Origin: Kangiellaceae bacterium
Lineage (GTDB): Bacteria; Pseudomonadota; Gammaproteobacteria; Enterobacterales; Kangiellaceae
NCBI GenBank assembly: GCA_030590405.1
Contig: JAUUYO010000206.1
Location: 1 to 6,059, forward strand
Length of the DNA: 6,059 bases
Direction of reading: 5' to 3'
The notes under the pieces are model-generated. The model made no database searches, was not told the DNA's origin, and saw only the letters and a program-made list of their open reading frames with translations. Positions 1 through 4,415 of this stretch are shown here, one piece after another (the stretch's first letter is position 1; each line of letters starts with the position of its first letter). The position numbers and the translations under genes were made by a program.

Positions 1-96
1 AAGTCCAGTAATGAATTTGAAGAATATTGGAAATTTCATAAGCAGCAATCTAAAAACCGAATTTATGATTTTTTAGAAACGAGCGGCGTTAGCTAA
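1..96 (+). CDS. C-terminal end of a truncated-by-window protein, possibly a transposase
   Basis: Frame 1 is open from the first base to a TAA at 94-96, giving 31 residues. The stretch EFEEYWKFHKQQSKNRIYDF is a charged, aromatic-rich helix. A tryptophan/tyrosine/histidine helix of this sort (W..YW.FH..Q...R) resembles, from memory, the C-termini of some ISKra4-like transposases, but the fragment is too short to assign. The start and most of the gene lie left of the window. The stop overlaps a perfect 10-bp palindrome, GTTAGCTAAC (88-97), immediately before the ZIP transporter reading frame. If this is a transposase, the end of its element should fall between about 97 and 130, and it could explain why the next gene lacks a normal start. 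It could equally be the end of an unrelated cytoplasmic protein. Confidence 0.4.
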   Translation, partial: KSSNEFEEYWKFHKQQSKNRIYDFLETSGVS

Positions 97-110
97 CTTT
101 TGCCGTCGAC

Positions 111-857
111 ATAAAGGAACTACACCCAAATACTTTTTGGACAGCTCTGGCTACAAGTAGCCTTGCAGCCTTTGTTACTACAATAGGCATTTATACTATA
201 CGCAATTATGTAGATTGGGGGCAGCGCAATTCCACATATTTCATGTGTTTTGCAGCAGGCGTACTTATTTCAGCATCGTTTCTTCATATTATCCCAAAAT
301 CGTTGGCTATGAATCCAAATAGTCCAATTTTTCTCTTGGTGGGTTTTTTTGGATTGCATTTGTTCAATCGTTTTATTACTGCATTCGTATGCCAAAAAGA
401 ACCCGGAAAAGAGAAATATGGGATTGGGGTAGTACCAATGATAGGCATTGGTTTTCATTCATTCATAGATGGGTTCGTTTACTCAATTGCTTTTTCTGTA
501 AGTGTTTTTACCGGTTTTCTCGCAACTGCGGGTATGGTATTACATGAGTTTCCTGAAGGTATAATTACTTATTTATTATTAGTCAAAGGAGGGTTTAAAG
601 AAAGCAAAGCTATGATTTTCTCCTTTTTTGCTGCGGCATTAACCACTCCGGTGGGTATGCTTATATCATATCCACTTATAAGTGAAATCGACAAACCAAT
701 GCTTGGGGCTTTGTTGTCACTTTCAGCAGGAGCATTAGTTTATGTGGGTGCAACACATCTTTTGCCTAGAGCAGAGCAGGAACATAAAAAATATAGTTTT
801 GTTGCGCTAGGTGGTGGGGTTCTTGTAGCTGTGATAATTGTTTTATCAAAGGCTTAA
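111..857 (+). CDS. ZIP-family divalent metal (zinc/iron) transporter, start codon uncertain or missing
   Basis: This is an inner-membrane ZIP permease, a family that moves Zn2+, Fe2+ or related divalent ions into the cytoplasm. Counting from position 111, the protein has 248 residues and about eight hydrophobic segments. The two signature metal-binding helices are clear: HSFIDG (H116, D120) and HEFPEG (H145, E149). H59 in SFLHIIPKS and H216 in THLLPRA are further candidate polar residues. The first ATG in frame is at 243, but reading upstream gives a convincing first helix (ALATSSLAAFVTTIGIYTI) and a run into YFMCFAAGV that looks like family sequence, so an ATG start at 243 would delete helix 1. 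The upstream frame is open back to a TAG at 90-92 but has no ATG, GTG or TTG. ATA at 111 is the best-placed codon, in the sequence ATAAAGGAA. The gene may be defective, start at a rare codon, or be truncated by an insertion. An attC-like hairpin follows the stop by 18 bp. Family assignment is firm; metal and functionality are not. Confidence 0.8.
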   Translation: MKELHPNTFWTALATSSLAAFVTTIGIYTIRNYVDWGQRNSTYFMCFAAGVLISASFLHIIPKSLAMNPNSPIFLLVGFFGLHLFNRFITAFVCQKEPGKEKYGIGVVPMIGIGFHSFIDGFVYSIAFSVSVFTGFLATAGMVLHEFPEGIITYLLLVKGGFKESKAMIFSFFAAALTTPVGMLISYPLISEIDKPMLGALLSLSAGALVYVGATHLLPRAEQEHKKYSFVALGGGVLVAVIIVLSKA

Positions 858-875
858 GTAATTTTGAGAAAAATC

Positions 876-934
876 GCCTAACAAGAAAAATTCACTCGGA
901 TGGGAAAAAGTGCCGGTGATTTGCGATGTTAACT
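876..934 (+). other. attC-like integron recombination site (candidate)
   Basis: A 59-bp imperfect palindrome lies just downstream of the ZIP gene. It opens with GCCTAAC (876-882), an exact match to the attC R'' consensus RYYYAAC. It closes with GTTAACT (928-934), which fits GTTRRRY at six of seven positions. Inside, TAAC pairs with GTTA, and two unpaired spacers of 5 nt each follow (883-887 and 923-927). A 10-bp stem then forms between 888-899 and 913-922, with T892 and T896 bulged, both on the left arm, and a 13-nt terminal loop. Known attC sites have this order: paired boxes, central spacer, stem with extrahelical bases on one arm, and a variable loop. The bulges put it in the same orientation as the ZIP gene. 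Weak points are that only four of seven R box pairs form, that no second complete attC lies in the window, and that no integrase is visible. Confidence 0.45.
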
Positions 935-957
935 GTAAGTACATATGAGTTAATTTC

Positions 958-1227
958 TTAATAAAAATGGGTTTTATCTCCCGCAAGCTTTATAATCTCT
1001 TTTCTAAATGCTAGGTCTTCTTCCGTCTTTGCCACGTAGTAGATTTCAAAGGATGCCTTTTTATCCACCAATGCTCGTAACATACTTAAGATAGGAGTAA
1101 TGCCAATACCACTGGCAATTAAAATCGTATGTTCACCTGTGGATGAAAGCGGAAATTCATTGCGTGGTAGTTTGGCGTTGATCACCGTATTAACAGAACT
1201 ATATTGATGAAGATATTTAGAACCACG
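958..1227 (-). pseudogene. Fragment of a phthalate/vanillate dioxygenase-type ferredoxin reductase, truncated at both ends
   Basis: Reading the minus strand from 1227, the frame gives GSKYLHQY...LPRNEFPL, the end of an FAD-binding reductase domain. ILIASGIGITPILSMLRAL follows, the glycine-rich nucleotide-binding start of the NAD(P)H domain, and then FEIYYVAKTEEDLAFRKEI. The order and spacing match the middle of phthalate dioxygenase reductase/VanB-type oxidoreductases, which pass electrons from NAD(P)H through FMN or FAD to a [2Fe-2S] centre. Family members are about 310-330 residues. Here only about 89 codons survive between a TGA (1228-1230) and a TAA (958-960). The first half of the flavin domain, the rest of the NAD domain and the C-terminal plant-type ferredoxin domain with its cysteines are absent. 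A GTG at 1183-1185 could nominally start a 75-residue ORF but would begin in mid-domain. The broken 3' end lies only 24 bp from the attC-like site, so cassette insertion or deletion may have removed the remainder. Confidence 0.7.
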
Positions 1228-1253
1228 TCAATAAAATGTGGGACACATAAACC

Positions 1254-1589
1254 TTACAAACGAACCACTGACTCAACCAGAAACGGTGCGCAACGGATGC
1301 CAACTCGACCCTTTTTTACCCATAGCAAAACCATAGACACATCTTCACCGTCGCTGTTGATGATGTTTGGTAGTTTTTCAACCAAACCGATATCGTCTCG
1401 AGCAAATTCATAATAAAGCGTGCTGTTGGTATATGGATCAGAAAGTAAGATCACCTTTTTAACGTCATAAGGGTGTTGACCAAGTGAGCCGGAGAAGGGT
1501 AAATGGGTCTTTTTTAATTGATTAATATCGGCTAATTGCTCAAATCTGGTTAATTCAAGATTCTTGGTTTCGATTAAAAAATAGCTCAT
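1254..1589 (-). CDS. Conserved hypothetical protein, 111 residues
   Basis: A compact soluble protein, MSYFLIETKNLEL... to ...FLVESVVRL, with no signal peptide or membrane helix. The sequence reads like an intact small alpha/beta domain. Recognisable blocks are LPFSGSLGQHPYD (residues 31-43), VILLSDPYTNSTLYYEFARDDI (47-68) and VLLWVKKGRVGIRCAPFLVE (87-106). Similar small proteins with a DPF/Y..ST.YYEF core and an IRC.PF.VE ending occur, as I recall, in various Proteobacteria without an established function. I do not assign a role. The ATG at 1587-1589 is preferred over an in-frame TTG at 1623-1625 because the sequence becomes family-like only from MSYF. The ribosome-binding site is weak (GAG about 8 bp upstream). 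It lies 26 bp upstream of the reductase remnant on the same strand, so the two may once have been co-transcribed. It is divergent from nhaD. Confidence 0.65.
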   Translation of the reverse strand: MSYFLIETKNLELTRFEQLADINQLKKTHLPFSGSLGQHPYDVKKVILLSDPYTNSTLYYEFARDDIGLVEKLPNIINSDGEDVSMVLLWVKKGRVGIRCAPFLVESVVRL

Positions 1590-1701
1590 TGGATTCTCGA
1601 GTGTGGTTTTTGATAGTTGGCCCAATTTTGATTGTAAATATTATCGCAAAAAAAAAACGGTTTAATATTGATCTGGTAACGATTTGGTGTTTTTATCAAC
1701 C

Positions 1702-1740
1702 CTAGGGGCTGTTGATCTTTCATAGTTCAACAGCACCTAG
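1702..1740. repeat. CTAG-bounded inverted repeat, possible collapsed IS5-type element or miniature transposon
   Basis: Two 14-bp arms, CTAGGGGCTGTTGA (1702-1715) and the reverse complement of CTAGGTGCTGTTGA (1727-1740), differ at one position and flank an 11-nt loop. The outer four bases of both arms read CTAG, which fits the YTAR target duplicated by IS5-group transposases. The inner GGGCTGTTGA / GTGCTGTTGA pair would then be the terminal inverted repeats of an element that has lost its interior. The arms also allow an alternative hairpin between ATCAAC (1695-1700) and GTTGAT (1711-1716). No T run follows on either strand, and the site lies upstream of both flanking genes, so it is unlikely to be a terminator. 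An operator or mRNA leader structure for nhaD remains possible. Confidence 0.5.
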
Positions 1741-1812
1741 TTGATTATAGACAAAGTTTTCGATATTTACCTCATCCTGGAATATGCCAGGGTTAAAGAA
1801 TCGTGTCATTTT

Positions 1813-1817
1813 GGGAG
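1813..1817 (+). promoter_or_regulatory. Ribosome-binding site that sets the nhaD start
   Basis: GGGAG lies 5 bp before the ATG at 1823, ideal Shine-Dalgarno strength and spacing. The earlier in-frame ATG at 1784 has no comparable site upstream (CTCATCCTGGAAT) and would add 13 residues not needed for the first membrane helix. This supports 1823 as the real start. Confidence 0.7.
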
Positions 1818-1822
1818 CTAAT

Positions 1823-3136
1823 ATGGATTTAACCGCTCATTGGGTAGGATTTACCGCAATTGCCATTTTTGTCGCTGCATATCTTTTAGTGATGGCTGAA
1901 GAATTCACCCACTTAAGAAAATCCAAGCCGGTGATTTTGGCTGCTGGACTGATCTGGGCTATTATTGCATTCGAGTATTCTTCGACTGAATCACCTGATG
2001 TGGTAAAAAAGGCGGTACAGCACTTTTTGGTCGAATTTTCTGAGCTGTTTTTATTTTTACTAACGGCTATGACCTATGTTAATGCGATGAGCGAGCGGCG
2101 TATTTTTGATCGGCTGCGTGGTAAGTTAGTCAATAATGGTTTCACTTACAGGCAATTGTTCTGGATTACTGGTTTTCTAAGTTTTTTTCTTTCTCCTTTG
2201 ATTGATAATCTGACCACGGCACTGGTCATGTGTGCTGTTGTTCTCGCTGTCGGTAAAGATAATAAACAGTTCGTTAGCATTGCTTGTGTCAATATTGTTG
2301 TTGCGGCTAATGCTGGCGGTGCTTTTAGCCCCTTTGGTGATATTACAACTTTAATGGTTTGGCAAAAAGGCTTGTTGCCGTTCCAGGCATTTTTTGCGCT
2401 TTTTATTCCGTCTGTGGTCAATTTTTTGGTTCCGGCTACTATTATGTCGTTTGCAATAAAAACCGAAAAGCCTATTATTGATGGAGAGGTTGTTGAATTA
2501 AAAAGGGGAGCCAAACGAATTATTTTTTTATTTTTTCTAACCATCATTACCGCAGTGTCGTTTCATAGCTTTCTTCATTTGCCGCCATTTTTAGGGATGA
2601 TCACCGGATTGGCCTACCTTAAGTTTTTTGGGTTTTATTTAAAAAAGACCCATCAGGTCTCGGCTCAAGATACGCCGGGTTATGGTCAGGTAGGTGATGT
2701 AAGGGCATTTGATAGCTATCGTGAAGTCGCCAGGGCAGAGTGGGATACTTTACTATTCTTTTTTGGTGTGATTATGTGTGTTGGAGGGCTTGGGTTTATT
2801 GGTTATCTTAACAACCTATCCAGTTACTTATATCTTGAATTAGGAGCGACCACAGCAAATTCCTTAGTAGGTGTATTTTCCGCTATACTGGATAATATAC
2901 CAATCATGGTCGCCGTGTTGCAAATGAATCCAGAGATGCCTGCCTACCAGTGGCTTCTGGTGACATTAACCGCAGGAGTTGGAGGCAGTATGTTATCGAT
3001 TGGCTCCGCCGCTGGCGTTGCTTTAATGGGGCAGGCCAGGGGCATATATACTTTTTTTACTCACCTTAAATGGACACCTGTTATTGCTTTAGGCTACGGG
3101 CTAAGTATTTGGGTTCATTTATTAATTAACGGATAA
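1823..3136 (+). CDS. nhaD: NhaD-type Na+/H+ antiporter
   Basis: This inner-membrane antiporter of the ion-transporter superfamily exchanges internal Na+ (or Li+) for external H+, as known for the NhaD proteins of Vibrio and haloalkaliphilic bacteria. The product is 437 residues with about twelve hydrophobic helices, a normal size. Its two halves carry related re-entrant motifs: SPLIDNLTTALVM (D128, N129) and FSAILDNIPIMVAV (D357, N358). Other family blocks are ANAGGAFSPFGDITTLMVW (around 162-180) and GGSMLSIGSAAGVALMG (around 387-403). Conserved Asp, Asn, Thr and Ser residues in such segments are those linked to transport in the family. A soluble loop rich in charged residues (around 274-308) separates the halves. 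The start at 1823 follows a strong GGGAG; an ATG at 1784 in frame is less likely. The stop is 4 bp before the next antiporter gene, indicating an operon. No convincing promoter was seen; a weak TTGATT (1741) / GATATT (1762) pair is only a possibility. Confidence 0.92.
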   Translation: MDLTAHWVGFTAIAIFVAAYLLVMAEEFTHLRKSKPVILAAGLIWAIIAFEYSSTESPDVVKKAVQHFLVEFSELFLFLLTAMTYVNAMSERRIFDRLRGKLVNNGFTYRQLFWITGFLSFFLSPLIDNLTTALVMCAVVLAVGKDNKQFVSIACVNIVVAANAGGAFSPFGDITTLMVWQKGLLPFQAFFALFIPSVVNFLVPATIMSFAIKTEKPIIDGEVVELKRGAKRIIFLFFLTIITAVSFHSFLHLPPFLGMITGLAYLKFFGFYLKKTHQVSAQDTPGYGQVGDVRAFDSYREVARAEWDTLLFFFGVIMCVGGLGFIGYLNNLSSYLYLELGATTANSLVGVFSAILDNIPIMVAVLQMNPEMPAYQWLLVTLTAGVGGSMLSIGSAAGVALMGQARGIYTFFTHLKWTPVIALGYGLSIWVHLLING

Positions 3137-3140
3137 AATA

Positions 3141-4415
3141 ATGCATGACATTGAAATTCTGGCGATTATTTGGACAACTGTTTTTGTTGCGTCATATTTT
3201 GCACATAAAACGCGACTAACGCCGGTCCTATGGTTTTTATTTTTTGGTGCTTTATTAGTTAATTTGGGTCTTATCCCCGAACAGCTTCCCGTTTTTATAG
3301 TGGATTTTGCTGAATTAGGGATCATTATTATTATGTTTGCCCTAGGGTTTGAGGAAGATGCCGGTAATTTTGTCAGTAGTATTAAGCGAAGTTGGGGGAT
3401 AGCGTTATTTGGTGCTCTTGTACCCTTTGCTGTCGCTTATTCCATAGCATGGTTTTATTGGCAGGATGCCAGTATCGCTTTAATGAGTGGTTTAGCAATG
3501 ACTGCAACCGCTGTGTCCTTGACGATGGTATCTCTTAAAACGGAAGGCTTAAACAACACACCGGCAGCCACTGGTATTATGACATCGGCGGTTTTGGATG
3601 ATATTGCGTCATTAGTTTTTGTTGCTTTGTTAGTGCCTGTGGCGACTGGAGAAGCCAGTGTCACAATAGAGGGCGCTTTGCTCATTGTAGGAAAAGCGGT
3701 GGTATTTTTCTTAATTGTCATGCTAGTCGGTGCCTGGTTATTTCCGGGGAAAAAGAGTATTTTTGGTTTTATTCCTTTTATTGGAAACCTCGGCTTAAGA
3801 AAAGTTCTCGCAATGGCTCGCGGCGAGTACACGATATTGTCGTTGTTATTGATTGCAGTGCTCATGGGAATATTATCCCACCACTTTGGCTTTCATCCAG
3901 CGGTAGGGGCTTATATGGCTGGTCTGGTGATACATCGAAGCTATTTCGATTTTCATCAAGATAAACAGGTTGATTTTTATAATCAAGCAAGAGAAATGAT
4001 CGATAACGTTGCTTTTTCCTGGATTGGTCCGGTCTTTTTTGTGGCGTTAGGCAGTAAATTAATCTTTGAATATGAAATGTTTACTGAAGTATTGCCCGGA
4101 GCATTACTCCTTTTTATCTGTTTATTTATAGGACAAGTTAGTTCTGCCAGTATTGCGGCACGCTATACAGGAAATTTTAACTGGCCCGATAGCCTGATGA
4201 TCGGTTTTGGCATGTTAGGGCGAGCAGAACTTGCTTTCGTTGTGCTCAATATAGCTTACGTGCAAAACCAGATCCTTTCGACTGAAGCTTTTTATACCTT
4301 GATGATCACTACCTTTTTGTTAAATATTTCGGTGCCGCTTAGTATTCGATGGTGGAAGATGAAATTTGGTTTGCCGAATATTTCTTCTAAACCGCCCCCG
4401 CCCAGCGAAGAATAA
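3141..4415 (+). CDS. CPA2-family cation:proton antiporter (Kef/NapA type), membrane domain only
   Basis: This is a monovalent cation:proton antiporter of 424 residues with about twelve or thirteen helices. The broken-helix motif TATAVSLT (121-128) precedes SAVLDDIASLVF, with a double aspartate at D153-D154 as in the Na+-transporting NapA/NhaA type; glutathione-gated KefB/KefC have Gln-Asp there. PVFFVALGSK (K306) and MLGRAELAFVVL (R361, E363) are the later conserved helices. The chain ends at about residue 424 with a short KPPPPSEE tail, so the C-terminal TrkA-N/RCK nucleotide-binding domain of Kef-type proteins is absent. The DD pair suggests Na+/H+ exchange, but K+ cannot be excluded. The ATG follows the nhaD stop by 4 bp, with GGA 7 bp upstream, so translational coupling is likely. 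Its last 96 bp are antisense to the end of the carboxypeptidase gene, and no terminator separates the two. Confidence 0.9.
   Translation: MHDIEILAIIWTTVFVASYFAHKTRLTPVLWFLFFGALLVNLGLIPEQLPVFIVDFAELGIIIIMFALGFEEDAGNFVSSIKRSWGIALFGALVPFAVAYSIAWFYWQDASIALMSGLAMTATAVSLTMVSLKTEGLNNTPAATGIMTSAVLDDIASLVFVALLVPVATGEASVTIEGALLIVGKAVVFFLIVMLVGAWLFPGKKSIFGFIPFIGNLGLRKVLAMARGEYTILSLLLIAVLMGILSHHFGFHPAVGAYMAGLVIHRSYFDFHQDKQVDFYNQAREMIDNVAFSWIGPVFFVALGSKLIFEYEMFTEVLPGALLLFICLFIGQVSSASIAARYTGNFNWPDSLMIGFGMLGRAELAFVVLNIAYVQNQILSTEAFYTLMITTFLLNISVPLSIRWWKMKFGLPNISSKPPPPSEE

Noticed and set aside
36..94. A second complete attC ending at GTTAGCT (88-94)
   Set aside because: An 8-bp stem (49-56 with 70-77) exists, but there is no RYYYAAC box or matching spacer on its left side, and the sequence is part of an open reading frame.
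243..857. ZIP transporter starting at the first in-frame ATG
   Set aside because: This would remove the first membrane helix, which is clearly encoded in the same frame upstream; the longer frame is annotated with the start marked uncertain.
1590..1625. TTG start giving a 123-residue hypothetical protein
   Set aside because: The extra residues do not look like family sequence, and the ATG at 1589 gives a natural beginning MSYFLIET.
1648..1657. A tract (CGCAAAAAAAAAACGG) as a slippery site or regulatory element
   Set aside because: It is a single run of A in a short non-coding gap, with no coding frame across it and no partner element.
1702..1740. Rho-independent terminator
   Set aside because: There is no T run after the stem on either strand, and both neighbouring genes point away from it.
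1741..1767. Sigma70 promoter for nhaD (TTGATT and GATATT)
   Set aside because: Both hexamers are weak and the spacer is only 15 bp; it is not strong enough to list as a feature.
1784..1822. 13-residue longer nhaD start at the ATG at 1784
   Set aside because: No ribosome-binding site precedes it, whereas GGGAG is ideally placed before the ATG at 1823.
3122..3865. Minus-strand frames opposite the antiporter genes
   Set aside because: They have no recognisable domains or ribosome-binding sites and mirror hydrophobic codons of the real genes; the same holds for frames opposite the carboxypeptidase around 4885-5896.
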